The notes beneath the pieces are model-generated. The model was given only the letters and a program-made list of their open reading frames with translations. It made no database searches and had not been told where the DNA came from. DNA of 64,000 bases from assembly GCF_052119705.1 (NCBI RefSeq), contig NZ_JBGQOP010000005.1:1-64000 (forward strand). The letters run 5' to 3'. Below, in pieces: positions 50,443 to 59,057 of the stretch. Source of the stretch: Oceanimonas sp052119705 (GTDB taxonomy: Bacteria > Pseudomonadota > Gammaproteobacteria > Enterobacterales > Aeromonadaceae). Numbering within the stretch: the first letter of the stretch is position 1; each line of letters begins with the position of its first letter. The position numbers and the translations under genes are program-made.

Positions 50443-51054
50443 TTGGGTATTCGCGCTACACAAAAAGAAAAAACCCGTCGTACGCTCATTAATGCCGCTT
50501 TTAGCCAGCTGAGCGCCGAACGCAGTTTTTCGAGCCTAAGCCTCAGAGAAGTCGCGCGAGAAGCGGGTTTGGCGCCGACTTCTTTTTATCGTCACTTTAA
50601 AGATATGGAAGAGCTAGGGCTGACCTTGGTCGACGAGGGTGGCCTAACATTACGGCAATTGATGCGCCAAGCTCGTCAACGCATTGCCGATGGTGGTAGT
50701 GTTATCCAAATCTCGATAAAAACCTTTATGGAATTTATCGAGCGCAGCCCAGATGTGTTTCGCTTGCTACTGCGGGAGCGCTCGGGTACCTCGGCGGCCT
50801 TTCGCCAAGCCGTGGCCCGGGAAATTCAGCATTTTACCGCTGAACTCACAGATTATTTAGAAGAAAAGCAACAAACTAGCCGCAGCTATGCAGAAATGCA
50901 GGCCCAAGCTATGGTCACCATTGTATTTAGTGCTGGAGCAGAAGCGCTGGATATGAACGAGAGTGAGCGTGCGGCCTTGGCCGAGCGCATGACCTTGCAA
51001 CTGCGAATTATTGCCAAGGGCGCAGATGCATACAATAAAGCAAAGCGGCTTTAG
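50443..51054 (+). CDS. fabR: HTH-type repressor of unsaturated fatty acid synthesis FabR
   Basis: 203 residues, TetR family. The N-terminal helix-turn-helix SLSLREVAREAGLAPTSFYRHFKDMEELG is nearly that of E. coli FabR. The start is TTG at 50443 (MGIRATQKEKTRR aligns with the E. coli N-terminus); no in-frame ATG or GTG fits. It senses the unsaturated/saturated acyl ratio and represses fabA/fabB (known family role). It is 23 bp upstream of yijD. Confidence 0.95.
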   Translation: MGIRATQKEKTRRTLINAAFSQLSAERSFSSLSLREVAREAGLAPTSFYRHFKDMEELGLTLVDEGGLTLRQLMRQARQRIADGGSVIQISIKTFMEFIERSPDVFRLLLRERSGTSAAFRQAVAREIQHFTAELTDYLEEKQQTSRSYAEMQAQAMVTIVFSAGAEALDMNESERAALAERMTLQLRIIAKGADAYNKAKRL

Positions 51055-51077
51055 GCCCGATATTAGGAAGGATGACC

Positions 51078-51455
51078 ATGTCAGTTACCAAGAATATTCG
51101 TCGCAAACCTATCTTATTAGCGCTACTTGTTGGCCTGTGCGGTAATGGCACATTGGCAGCGCTAAGCGTTAGCCAAGTAGCATTTTCTCTTTTTCCTATC
51201 ATAGCCTTAGTACTAGCAGCTCGTCAGCTCTATCAGGAATACCTGACCGTGCCTATGGAAGGTGACACGCCACTTTGTACCTTACTCGCTTTTTTAATTG
51301 GCGTGTTTAGTTACTCGGCCATATTGCGTACCGAGTTTCCTGAAATGGGTACCAATTTTTTATCGGTGATGGTGACTTTGATTCTGGTGATTTGGCTGGC
51401 ATTAAAAATGGGTGTGGCCGCACGTCCTGATGCCGCAGACGACGTTAAGTCTTAA
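51078..51455 (+). CDS. yijD: YijD family inner membrane protein
   Basis: 125 residues from the second ATG (51078), correctly spaced from AGGAAGG; the first ATG at 51072 touches that site. Four membrane helices. LLALLVGLCGNGTLAAL and SLFPIIALVLAAR match E. coli YijD, which also follows fabR. Function unknown; DUF1422. Confidence 0.9.
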   Translation: MSVTKNIRRKPILLALLVGLCGNGTLAALSVSQVAFSLFPIIALVLAARQLYQEYLTVPMEGDTPLCTLLAFLIGVFSYSAILRTEFPEMGTNFLSVMVTLILVIWLALKMGVAARPDAADDVKS

Positions 51456-51490
51456 CACTCGCCTTAACTCTGATCTTAAAAACGACGATT

Positions 51491-51515
51491 AGCCCGCCAT
51501 TTGGCGGGCTTTTTA
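51491..51515 (+). terminator. fabR-yijD terminator
   Basis: AGCCCGCC (51491-51498) pairs with GGCGGGCT (51503-51510), then TTTTATTT. Confidence 0.9.
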
Positions 51516-51519
51516 TTTG

Positions 51520-51650
51520 GGGCGTGAAACGTGAGTTGCGAATTATGAGGAGGAAATTCTGCCTGCGGTGAAATGCGAGAGCAAGCGTTCGCCTACAAAA
51601 ACATGCCCTTTGCTTAGCTCGGCTATCACTTTCACGCCTCACTTCACTGC
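51520..51650. repeat. family 3 paired-arm repeat between yijD and sseA
   Basis: GGCGTGAAACGTGAG (51521 onward) and GAGGAGGAA are mirrored by TTTCACGCCTCACTTCACTG at 51632-51650. The arms bracket about 90 bp without a gene. Confidence 0.5.
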
Positions 51651-52505
51651 TTAATCCGTGACCACAGGTAAGTGCGCTGAACCGCCCCATTCGGTCCAAG
51701 AGCCGTCGTAAACTGCAACGTCTTTATGACCGGTGTGATAGGCGGCTAGCGCAATAATGGCGGCGGTCACGCCAGAGCCGCAGCTACAAATCAGCTTTTG
51801 CTCCGGGGTTAACAGTGGTGCTAAACGTGCGGCCAACTGCTCTTTGGGTAAAAACTGTCCCTGTTGCAGTAGCTCACCAAAGGGTAAGCACATAGCCCCC
51901 GGCATATGACCGGCGCGCACGCCCGCTCGCGGATCGGCGGCTTGTCCGCTAAAGCGCTCACGGCTGCGGGCATCTAAAATGCGGTAGTCAGCTTGGGTTA
52001 ACGCCGCTTGTACTTGATGGGCGTCGGCGAGCCAGTTTGGTTGCAATTCTGCGATAAACTTACTGGGTACTGCCGGCGTTGGCGGCGTGTTATCCACGGG
52101 CAAACCAAGCGCCAGCCAGTTAGGCAAGCCGCCATCTAACACGGCGACCTGTTCATGCCCCATGGCTTTAAACATCCACCAAGCACGAGGGGCGGCAAAA
52201 ATACCGCTGCTGTCGTAGATAACGATAGTTTGCTGATTGTTAATGCCGAGCGCCGATACTTGCTCAGAGAATTGTGCGGCGCTAGGCAGCATATGTGGCA
52301 AAGCGCTGCTGTGATCCGCTATCTCTTTGTCAAAGTCAAAAAAATGCGCCCCTGTAATGCGCTGTTGGCGCCATTCGCTCTCGCCTGAACGTTGTGCCGC
52401 TGGCATATGCCAACTAGCATCTAATACGACTAAATCGGGATTATCTAAGTGTGTCGCGAGCCAAGCTGCATCCACTAAGGCACCTGATAGTGATAAAGCT
52501 GTCAT
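51651..52505 (-). CDS. sseA: 3-mercaptopyruvate sulfurtransferase
   Basis: 284 residues (E. coli 281). Two rhodanese domains; the C-terminal one is active, with the nucleophile in CSCGSGVTA near 238. N-terminal motif LVVLDASWHMPAAQR and the GAHFFDFDKEIAD segment are typical. It transfers sulfur from mercaptopyruvate to a thiol or cyanide. Divergent from csrB with a 276-bp gap. Confidence 0.95.
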   Translation of the reverse strand: MTALSLSGALVDAAWLATHLDNPDLVVLDASWHMPAAQRSGESEWRQQRITGAHFFDFDKEIADHSSALPHMLPSAAQFSEQVSALGINNQQTIVIYDSSGIFAAPRAWWMFKAMGHEQVAVLDGGLPNWLALGLPVDNTPPTPAVPSKFIAELQPNWLADAHQVQAALTQADYRILDARSRERFSGQAADPRAGVRAGHMPGAMCLPFGELLQQGQFLPKEQLAARLAPLLTPEQKLICSCGSGVTAAIIALAAYHTGHKDVAVYDGSWTEWGGSAHLPVVTD

Positions 52506-52607
52506 GTTTATTGCTCCTATTTTACCGATAATCTTATCCTAAGCGGCTCGTCCCGCGGAGCTACATTTTTATCAAACCTACCTTTGTAAGACATTGGCCA
52601 TTGTTGG

Positions 52608-52625
52608 TGTGAGATTAATCTTAAG
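52608..52625. promoter_or_regulatory. UvrY/GacA-type activator site upstream of csrB
   Basis: TGTGAG-ATTAAT-CTTAAG is an imperfect palindrome close to the GacA/UvrY box TGTAAG-N6-CTTACA. It is centred about 165 bp upstream of the predicted csrB start, a typical distance. A second half-site TGTAAG is at 52585. Confidence 0.6.
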
Positions 52626-52748
52626 AGTGCGACAGTGAAAATGGATTTATGGCCGACGTTATAACTGTTAAAAATATCAAGTTTATTTAAATCAATAGAT
52701 TACGATTATATGGATCATTTTTCGCAAATTGCACTTAGTTTTCTTATC

Positions 52749-52776
52749 TTGAGACGCGCATAAAAGCCTGTATAGT
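52749..52776 (+). promoter_or_regulatory. csrB promoter
   Basis: -35 TTGAGA (52749-52754) and -10 TATAGT (52771-52776), spacing 16 bp. Predicted start at about 52782. Confidence 0.65.
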
Positions 52777-52781
52777 TACTC

Positions 52782-53058
52782 GTGCAGGGAGCAAGGAAGC
52801 CAGTTAGGAAGACAGGCTTGCCAAGTATGGCGAAAGGAATACCGCAGTAAGCGGCAAGGGACACCTCCAGGATGGAGACAGTCACGCAGCTCAGGATGAG
52901 TCGCAGTCAGGATGACACAGGACACGCCGACGGATCGGTATGAGGAAAGGCCTTAAGGATAAGGTAGTATGTCAAGGATTGCAGGGAGCAACATTGGTTT
53001 AAGGATTTGAGCCGAACGACAACCCAAAAGGGGATGACAACTGTCATCCCCTTTTTCT
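52782..53058 (+). ncRNA. csrB: CsrB-family regulatory RNA (CsrA antagonist)
   Basis: About 275 nt with no coding sequence. I count sixteen GGA motifs before the terminator, many as CAGGA, AAGGA or AGGGA in hairpin loops, for example CTCAGGATGAG (52890-52900) and GTCAGGATGAC (52906-52916). These are the CsrA-binding sites of CsrB/RsmB RNAs. It ends in a strong intrinsic terminator. By binding CsrA dimers it relieves translational repression of glycogen, biofilm and motility targets (known family role). The upstream UvrY-like palindrome supports BarA/UvrY control. There is no protein gene on either strand in this span. Confidence 0.92.
53026..53058 (+). terminator. csrB terminator
   Basis: AAAAGGGGATGAC (53026-53038) pairs with GTCATCCCCTTTT (53043-53055), followed by more T. 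Strong intrinsic terminator. Confidence 0.92.
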
Positions 53059-53102
53059 ATTGTAAAATTCGCAATCTAAGACTGAATAAAGGTCGAACAA
53101 GC

Positions 53103-53426
53103 ATGAGTCAGTGGCACGCTATTTATCAAGCTATCAACAGTTTAGAAGCGCACATGTTAAAAGGCGCCTTGGAAGTCTCTGGTATAGAGGTACAGCTAAA
53201 AGGCGAGGCACTCGCCGGCGCCTTGGGAGAGTTGCCCGTTAATGCCATAGAAGTGAGCATCTTAGTGAAACGCCACCAAGCAACCCAAGCTCAGCAAATT
53301 CTCTTAGACTACCAACAACAGAATAAACCGACTTGGTATTGCACTCACTGCAGCGAGCCTAATGCCGGCAGCTTTGAAATTTGCTGGCAGTGTGGCCAAG
53401 AGCCCACAACACCTGCTGACGACTAA
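53103..53426 (+). CDS. DUF2007 domain protein with zinc ribbon
   Basis: 107 residues from the ATG at 53103; an in-frame start at 53007 would overlap csrB. An N-terminal DUF2007 PII-like fold (about 1-70, AINSLEAHMLKGALEVSGIEVQLKGEALAGALGELP, cited in part) is followed by a rubredoxin-like zinc ribbon CTHC ... CWQC near 80-101. Likely regulatory or signal-transducing; role unknown. It overlaps the DUF1145 gene on the other strand by 4 bp. Confidence 0.85.
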   Translation: MSQWHAIYQAINSLEAHMLKGALEVSGIEVQLKGEALAGALGELPVNAIEVSILVKRHQATQAQQILLDYQQQNKPTWYCTHCSEPNAGSFEICWQCGQEPTTPADD

Positions 53427-53749
53427 TCTTTAGACTGTGACTTTTTCTGACGGTTTTTCTCGTTGGTTTTCTTATTTTCTTCTGAAATTTCTTTGAGGCG
53501 CGCTCTGTGATGATTCATCGCAAACGAGCCAAATACCAACACCAATAAGTAGTCTTTGGCGGTTAAGTTTAAGAACTTAGACGCCTGCTTTAGCATCAGC
53601 ATTTGTAAGATATGCATCACTAGCACTACCGCGCCCAAGATCAGCGGCATAGTGCCTACTTCCTTAAAGTCTGGGCCAACGATGGCATAAATAACGCCAA
53701 ACCAAAATAACAACATAATTAAACGCATGGCTAGATTGATGATATTCAT
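53423..53749 (-). CDS. DUF1145 membrane protein (YhhL-like)
   Basis: 108 residues, two to three membrane helices, then a very basic tail (KKTNEKNRQKKSQSK). It overlaps rsmD by 4 bp, the same partnership as E. coli rsmD-yhhL, where YhhL is DUF1145. Function unknown. The C-terminal lysine-rich stretch is longer than in E. coli. Confidence 0.85.
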   Translation of the reverse strand: MNIINLAMRLIMLLFWFGVIYAIVGPDFKEVGTMPLILGAVVLVMHILQMLMLKQASKFLNLTAKDYLLVLVFGSFAMNHHRARLKEISEENKKTNEKNRQKKSQSKD

Positions 53750-54339
53750 TGCACGGCTTCTCTTTGATAAAGTTGATAGGACACTTGGCCCGCCTGTTTA
53801 TTTTTTAACAGCTGCCAATTTGTAGGTAATGATAAATCTGCTGTCTGTTCATGCTCGATATAAATCTTAGCGTGCTCACTCAGCCAGCCATTGGTTTCTA
53901 GTAATTGGCAGGCTTGCGACAGTAATTGCTGATGAAAAGGCGGATCTAAAAAAACCACCTCAAAGGCGCGGCCGGGGTTTTGTAAAAACGCTAAGGCATC
54001 TTGGTGGATGACGCGGCCAGGTGCGGCTGGCAAACTCGCTAAGTTTTGGGTTAACTGCTTGGCGACCTGCGCGTCTTTTTCTATTAACACCACCTCGGCG
54101 GCACCGCGAGACAAGGCTTCAAAACCCAAGCTGCCGCTGCCGGCGAACAAGTCTAAACACAGCGCTTCTCGAATATCGAACATCAACCAGTTGAATAAGG
54201 TTTCTTTAGTGCGATCACTGGTGGGCCTTAAGCCCTCACTGTTGAGCACGGGTAATTTTCGTCCGCGCCATTGGCCGCCAATCACACGAATTTGTCCCGT
54301 GGCTGCCGTGGCTTTTTTTACCGGTTTTCCTTTTGCCAT
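53746..54339 (-). CDS. rsmD: 16S rRNA (guanine(966)-N2)-methyltransferase
   Basis: 197 residues (E. coli 198). Rossmann-fold SAM methyltransferase: SAM loop LDLFAGSGSLGFEALSRGA near 58-76, catalytic motif DPPF near 130, and the N-terminal RVIGGQWRGRKLPV and RPTSDRTKETLFNWL. It modifies G966 of 16S rRNA. Divergent from ftsY with a 133-bp gap, as in E. coli. Confidence 0.96.
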   Translation of the reverse strand: MAKGKPVKKATAATGQIRVIGGQWRGRKLPVLNSEGLRPTSDRTKETLFNWLMFDIREALCLDLFAGSGSLGFEALSRGAAEVVLIEKDAQVAKQLTQNLASLPAAPGRVIHQDALAFLQNPGRAFEVVFLDPPFHQQLLSQACQLLETNGWLSEHAKIYIEHEQTADLSLPTNWQLLKNKQAGQVSYQLYQREAVQ

Positions 54340-54472
54340 CTCGTTTCGCCGTCTTTCAATAAAGTGCTAGTATGAGGGCTGTTTTGCACCCTCAAGGTGC
54401 TGTGTATTCTAAAGAAGGGACAGAGCCACGGCCAGCTCTAATCTCCCCCCGACATTTGTGAGTAATAACATA

Positions 54473-56308
54473 ATGGCAAAAAAAGGTATTTTATCTTGGT
54501 TTGGCTTTGGCAAAAACAAAGAACAGCCAGCACCCACGCCAGAGCAGGCGGCAGAACAAACACGTTTAGCCGCCGAGGCCGAAGCCGCAGAGCAGGCACG
54601 ATTACAGGCAGAAGTTGACGTCGCCGAACAGGCTCGCTTGGTAGCAGAGGCCGAGGCCGCGGAACAAGCTCGATTAGCACAAGCCGCTGCGCAAGCACGA
54701 CTAGCGCTGGAAGCTGAAGCGGCAGAGCAAGCCAGATTGGCCGAAGTTGCCGAAGCGGCTGAACATGAGCGCTTGGCTGCAGAATTTAACGCAGCGGAGC
54801 AGGCACGACTAGCGGCTCAGGCTGACGCTGCTGAGCAAGCAAAACTGGCCGCTGCCGCCGAGGCTCAAGCAAAAGCCGCCGAACAGGCGCGCTTGGCAGA
54901 CGAATTTGCAGCGGCGGAACAAGCTCGCTTAGCGGCCGCAGCCGAGGCGCGCTTGGTCGCCGAAGCAGCAGCCGAAACAGCGGAACAAGCCCGCTTAGCG
55001 GCAGCAGCCGAAGCGGCGGAACAAGCTCGTTTGGTAGCAGAAGCCGAAGCGGCAGAACAGGCTCGTTTGGCGGAAGAAGCCGAAGCGGCGGAACAAGCTC
55101 GCTTAGCGGCCGCTGCCGAAGCGGCAGAACAGGCTCGTTTGGCGGAAGAAGCTGAAGCGGCAGAACAAGCCCGCTTAGCGGCAGCAGCCGAAGCAGCGGA
55201 ACAGGCTCGTTTGGCGGCAGAAGCTGAAGCGGCGGAACAAGCTCGTTTGGCGGCAGAAGCCGAAGCGGCAGAACAGGCTCGTTTGGCGGCAGAAGCACAA
55301 GCCGAAGCGGCGGAACAGACTCGCTTAGAGGAAGAAGTCGAGCGTCTTGCAGCAGAAGAGCAAGCCTTGGCTGTAGCAGCGCCTAAGAAGGGCTTTTTCT
55401 CTCGCCTCAAAAGTGGCTTACTGAAAACTCGTCAAAACTTAGGCTCTGGTTTTTTTGGTTTATTTAGTGGCAAGAAAATTGATGATGAGCTGTTTGAAGA
55501 GCTAGAAACTCAGCTGTTAACGGCAGATTTGGGCGTAGAAACTACGCTTTCGATTATTGATAATTTAACGCGCCAAGCCAGTCGTCGTCAGCTCAAAGAC
55601 GGTGAAGCCCTGTATGAGCTATTAAAGGAAGAGATGGCGGGTATCTTGAGCAAGGTGGAGCAACCCTTGGTCATAGACAGCGCGCATAAGCCCTATGTTA
55701 TTTTGATGGTGGGTGTGAATGGTGTGGGTAAAACCACCACCATCGGCAAGTTGGCTCGCCAGTTTCAAGCAGAAGGCAAGTCTGTGATGTTAGCCGCCGG
55801 CGATACCTTCCGTGCCGCCGCCGTCGAGCAGTTACAAATATGGGGTGAGCGTAACAAGATCCCCGTGATCGCTCAGCATACGGGTGCCGATGCGGCTTCT
55901 GTTATTTACGATGCGGTAGAAGCCGCCAAGGCGCGTAAGGTCGATGTGTTACTGGTCGACACCGCCGGCCGTTTGCAGAATAAAGCGCACTTGATGGATG
56001 AGCTGAAGAAAGTGGTGCGCGTGATGCAAAAGATTGATGGCGGCGCACCGCACGAAATTATGCTGACGCTAGATGCCGGCACCGGCCAAAACGCGCTCAG
56101 TCAGGCCAAGGTGTTTAATGAGGCGGTGCCCATTACCGGTATCGTACTGAGCAAGCTAGATGGCACAGCTAAAGGTGGCGTTATCTTCGCCGTAGCCGAT
56201 AAATTTGGCATTCCAATCCGCTACATTGGGGTGGGTGAGCAAATTGATGATTTACGTCCCTTTGTTGCCCGAGAATTCATTGATGCGCTTTTCAGTCAGG
56301 ACGAATAA
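54473..56308 (+). CDS. ftsY: signal recognition particle receptor FtsY with expanded repeat domain
   Basis: 611 residues from the ATG at 54473 (MAKKGILSWFGFG matches E. coli MAKEKKRGFFSWLGFG); E. coli has 497. The N-terminal A domain (about 20-295) is an Ala/Glu/Arg repeat with sixteen exact AEQARL units and several variants, spaced mostly 12 residues, likely a long coiled coil. The NG GTPase domain starts near 304: GVNGVGKTT, DTFRAAAVEQL, DTAGRLQNK, SKLDGTAKGG. It docks ribosomes to the Sec translocon. The start ATG lacks a clear ribosome site. First of ftsY-ftsE-ftsX. Confidence 0.96.
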   Translation: MAKKGILSWFGFGKNKEQPAPTPEQAAEQTRLAAEAEAAEQARLQAEVDVAEQARLVAEAEAAEQARLAQAAAQARLALEAEAAEQARLAEVAEAAEHERLAAEFNAAEQARLAAQADAAEQAKLAAAAEAQAKAAEQARLADEFAAAEQARLAAAAEARLVAEAAAETAEQARLAAAAEAAEQARLVAEAEAAEQARLAEEAEAAEQARLAAAAEAAEQARLAEEAEAAEQARLAAAAEAAEQARLAAEAEAAEQARLAAEAEAAEQARLAAEAQAEAAEQTRLEEEVERLAAEEQALAVAAPKKGFFSRLKSGLLKTRQNLGSGFFGLFSGKKIDDELFEELETQLLTADLGVETTLSIIDNLTRQASRRQLKDGEALYELLKEEMAGILSKVEQPLVIDSAHKPYVILMVGVNGVGKTTTIGKLARQFQAEGKSVMLAAGDTFRAAAVEQLQIWGERNKIPVIAQHTGADAASVIYDAVEAAKARKVDVLLVDTAGRLQNKAHLMDELKKVVRVMQKIDGGAPHEIMLTLDAGTGQNALSQAKVFNEAVPITGIVLSKLDGTAKGGVIFAVADKFGIPIRYIGVGEQIDDLRPFVAREFIDALFSQDE

Positions 56309-56974
56309 ATGATCCGCTTCGAGCAGGTAAGTAAGGTTTATAGTGGTGGTTTTCAGGCGCTGCAAAAAGTCAGTTTTAATCTTGGCAAGGGAGAGATGGC
56401 CTATTTGACCGGCCACTCGGGTGCCGGTAAAAGTACCTTACTTAAACTGATAAGCGTGATGGAAAGACCGACCGACGGCCAGGTGTTCTTTAATGGCCAA
56501 GATGTGAGCCGCATTCGGCGCGGCCATATTCCTTATGTGCGCCGCCGCATTGGCATGATCTTTCAAGACCATCATCTGATTAACGGCCGCACCGTGTTTG
56601 ATAACGTGGCGCTGCCCTTGGTGATTGAAGGTTATAACCATAATGATATTCGTCGTCGCGTGTCGGCGGCGCTCGACAAGGTCGGCCTACTTGGCAAAGA
56701 CCGCTACTTTCCGCCTATGTTATCCGGCGGTGAGCAGCAAAGGGTGGGCATAGCGCGCGCCATCGTTAATAAGCCGTCATTATTGTTAGCGGATGAGCCG
56801 ACCGGTAACCTAGATCCCGCATTGTCGATGGAGATATTGCGCTTGTTTGAAGCCTTTAATAGCGTAGGTGTGAGCGTACTCATCGCCACCCATGATACGG
56901 GGCTGATTAATGCCCAGCGCCATCGTACCTTAACCTTAAGTGCTGGCCGACTGGTCGCGGAGGCTGAGCTATGA
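56309..56974 (+). CDS. ftsE: cell division ATP-binding protein FtsE
   Basis: 221 residues (E. coli 222). ABC ATPase: Walker A GHSGAGKST near 36-44, Q-loop IFQDHHLI, signature LSGGEQQRVGIA near 137, Walker B LLLADEPTGNLD and H-switch ATHDT. With FtsX it transmits septal-ring signals to periplasmic amidase activators. It abuts ftsY and overlaps ftsX by 4 bp. Confidence 0.98.
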   Translation: MIRFEQVSKVYSGGFQALQKVSFNLGKGEMAYLTGHSGAGKSTLLKLISVMERPTDGQVFFNGQDVSRIRRGHIPYVRRRIGMIFQDHHLINGRTVFDNVALPLVIEGYNHNDIRRRVSAALDKVGLLGKDRYFPPMLSGGEQQRVGIARAIVNKPSLLLADEPTGNLDPALSMEILRLFEAFNSVGVSVLIATHDTGLINAQRHRTLTLSAGRLVAEAEL

Positions 56975-57918
56975 GCCGCCATAAGTTATCCGTGTTTCAG
57001 CGCTTGGCCATGTATGTGCTCGATCACGTACGCCAGTTATTTGCCAGTCTTGGGGAAATTTGGCGTACGCCGCTTAGCTCACTGATGACCATAGCCGTGC
57101 TGGGTGTGAGCTTGGCGCTGCCCGCTAGCTTTTACGTGTTACTGAAAAATGCCGAGTCGATCAGTGCCGTGTGGCAGAGCAAGGCACAAATCAGCCTGTA
57201 TTTGCAGCAAAAGGCCGACGAAGCGCAAATCACCGAGTTACATAAGCGCTTAGCCAAGTCTGAGAATATCGCCAATGTGACCTACATTAGTGCCGAACAA
57301 GGCTTAAAGGATTTTCAGGGCGCGGCAGGTTTTTCTGAAGCGTTAGATTTATTAGCCGACAATCCCTTACCGGCTGTGTTGATCCTGAATTTATCGGAAC
57401 AGGGCCGCACGCCCGATGCCGCCGAGTTGTTATTGGCCGATATGAACGCCGAGCCGATAGTGGAAAACGCACGCCTCGATATGGCTTGGTTGGCGCGCTT
57501 GTCTGGCATAGTAGATTTGCTGCGCCAAGCGGTAATGGGCATGGCGGCTTTGCTGCTGACCGGTGTGTTATTGGTGGTCAGTAACACGCTGCGCCTGAAT
57601 ATATTGAATAGCCGCTATGAGATTGAGGTGATGAAGTTGGTGGGAGCCACGGATCGCTTTATTCAGCGGCCATTTTTGTATGTGGGCTTGTGGTACGGCA
57701 TTATAGGCGGCCTATTAGCGTGGTGGTTGACGCTGGTAATGGTATTTTGGGTGAGTCATAAAGTAACTTCTCTGGCCGACTTGTATCAGAGTGACTTTAA
57801 CTTACTGGGTTTAAACCTAGAAGAAAGTTTACTGCTGGTGTTAACCGGCACCTTGCTTAGCTTGTTGGCGTCGGGTTTTTCGGTGCACCGTCACATTCGC
57901 GCCATAGAACCCAGCTGA
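56971..57918 (+). CDS. ftsX: cell division protein FtsX
   Basis: 315 residues. Four membrane helices with a large periplasmic loop (about 60-170) between the first two, as in E. coli FtsX (352). The C-terminal half has NTLRLNILNSRYEIEVMKLVGATDRFIQRPFLYVG, the characteristic FtsX core (cited in part). Works with FtsE to activate EnvC-type regulators. Overlaps ftsE by 4 bp (ATGA). Confidence 0.97.
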   Translation: MSRHKLSVFQRLAMYVLDHVRQLFASLGEIWRTPLSSLMTIAVLGVSLALPASFYVLLKNAESISAVWQSKAQISLYLQQKADEAQITELHKRLAKSENIANVTYISAEQGLKDFQGAAGFSEALDLLADNPLPAVLILNLSEQGRTPDAAELLLADMNAEPIVENARLDMAWLARLSGIVDLLRQAVMGMAALLLTGVLLVVSNTLRLNILNSRYEIEVMKLVGATDRFIQRPFLYVGLWYGIIGGLLAWWLTLVMVFWVSHKVTSLADLYQSDFNLLGLNLEESLLLVLTGTLLSLLASGFSVHRHIRAIEPS

Positions 57919-57934
57919 ACCACATAAGCGAGTT

Positions 57935-57977
57935 GAACTTTATAGGGCAAATATGGTCTTATATACGCCCTATAAAG
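57935..57977 (+). promoter_or_regulatory. candidate sigma-E-like rpoH promoter within an 11-bp inverted repeat
   Basis: GAACTT (57935-57940), 16-bp spacer and TCTTA (57957-57961) resemble the sigma-E form GAACTT...TCTGA; E. coli rpoH also has a sigma-E promoter. The region also holds a perfect inverted repeat CTTTATAGGGC / GCCCTATAAAG (57938-57948 and 57967-57977) with 18-nt spacing and no T-tract. Confidence 0.4.
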
Positions 57978-58097
57978 CTAGATATTGGCTGTTTGGTTTA
58001 AATAAATACATTTTCCGCAGTGCAACGAGCAGTACTTATCCTATTACGCTAATCTAGAGCGTGTACTGCCGCAGCCTTAATACGGAGTCATGTAATA

Positions 58098-58970
58098 ATG
58101 AATACGAGTGCAATGACTACAGATTTTCAGCGCCATTTTGCCTTGGTTCCTCAAGGTAGCCTGGAGGCCTATATTCAGGCAGTAAATACCATTCCCGTGC
58201 TCAGTGCCGAAGAAGAAAAATCACTGGCCGAGCGTTTATTTAACGATGGTGACTTGAGCTCGGCTCGCCAGATGATCATGTCCCATCTGCGTTTTGTGGT
58301 GCACATAGCCCGTGGTTATTCCGGCTATGGTCTTCCACAAGCGGATTTGATCCAAGAAGGTAATATCGGCCTGATGAAGGCGGTAAAGCGTTTCGACCCC
58401 AACGTGGGTGTGCGCTTAGTCTCTTTTGCCGTGCATTGGATTAAAGCCGAAATTCATGAATATGTGTTGCGTAACTGGCGCGTGGTCAAAGTTGCCACCA
58501 CTAAGGCGCAGCGTAAGTTATTCTTTAATCTGCGTAAATCCAAAAAACGCTTAGGTTGGTTTAACCAAGCCGAAGTAGAAATGGTGGCTGAGAACTTAGG
58601 CGTGTTGCCCGCTGAGGTAGTGGAAATGGAGTCGCGGATGAGCGCTCAAGATCCCGCCTTTGACCTATCGTCAGATGACGACGACCGGGATACTAGCTTC
58701 TCGCCGGTGCAATATTTGCAAGATCATAGCTCAGATGTAGCGCGCCAAGTGGAAGCGGATAACTGGGAGCAAACCAGTAATCGCCGTCTGCGCGCCGCAC
58801 TGGCCACACTCGATGAACGCAGCCAGCATATTATTCAGGCTCGCTGGTTAGATGAAGAAGAAAAAATTACCCTCCAAGTGTTAGCAGATGAGTATGGCGT
58901 TTCTGCCGAGCGCATCCGCCAATTGGAGAAAAGCGCACTCAAAAAATTAAAATCGGCCATGGATTCTTAA
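58098..58970 (+). CDS. rpoH: RNA polymerase sigma-32 (heat-shock) factor
   Basis: 290 residues (E. coli 284). Region 2: QADLIQEGNIGLMKAVKRFDP and VRLVSFAVHWIKAEIHEYVLRNWR near 80-135. The RpoH box (QRKLFFNLRKSKKRLGW) is intact near 139-156. Region 4.2: LADEYGVSAERIRQLEKSALKKL. It directs heat-shock genes. Start ATG with GGAG at 58083-58086. The gene follows ftsYEX as in E. coli, and its own promoter is likely in the 179-bp gap. Confidence 0.97.
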   Translation: MNTSAMTTDFQRHFALVPQGSLEAYIQAVNTIPVLSAEEEKSLAERLFNDGDLSSARQMIMSHLRFVVHIARGYSGYGLPQADLIQEGNIGLMKAVKRFDPNVGVRLVSFAVHWIKAEIHEYVLRNWRVVKVATTKAQRKLFFNLRKSKKRLGWFNQAEVEMVAENLGVLPAEVVEMESRMSAQDPAFDLSSDDDDRDTSFSPVQYLQDHSSDVARQVEADNWEQTSNRRLRAALATLDERSQHIIQARWLDEEEKITLQVLADEYGVSAERIRQLEKSALKKLKSAMDS

Positions 58971-58989
58971 GTGATTACTTAGGTCACAG

Positions 58990-59014
58990 AAAAGGCCCTC
59001 AGGGGCCTTTTTTT
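58990..59014 (+). terminator. rpoH terminator
   Basis: AAAGGCCC (58991-58998) pairs with GGGCCTTT (59003-59010), loop TCAG, then TTTT. Confidence 0.9.
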
Positions 59015-59057
59015 CCGCCAATAATCTATTTCCAACAGAGAAAAAGCAGGAAACCCC

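Noticed and set aside
53007..53102. Longer N-terminus for the DUF2007 protein
   Set aside because: It overlaps the csrB terminator and shows no family similarity before residue 33.
54786..55410. Two long minus-strand open frames (170 and 181 codons) across ftsY
   Set aside because: They mirror the Ala/Glu/Arg repeat of ftsY; composition is Leu/Pro/Arg- or Ala/Ser/Lys-rich and they lack starts with ribosome sites.
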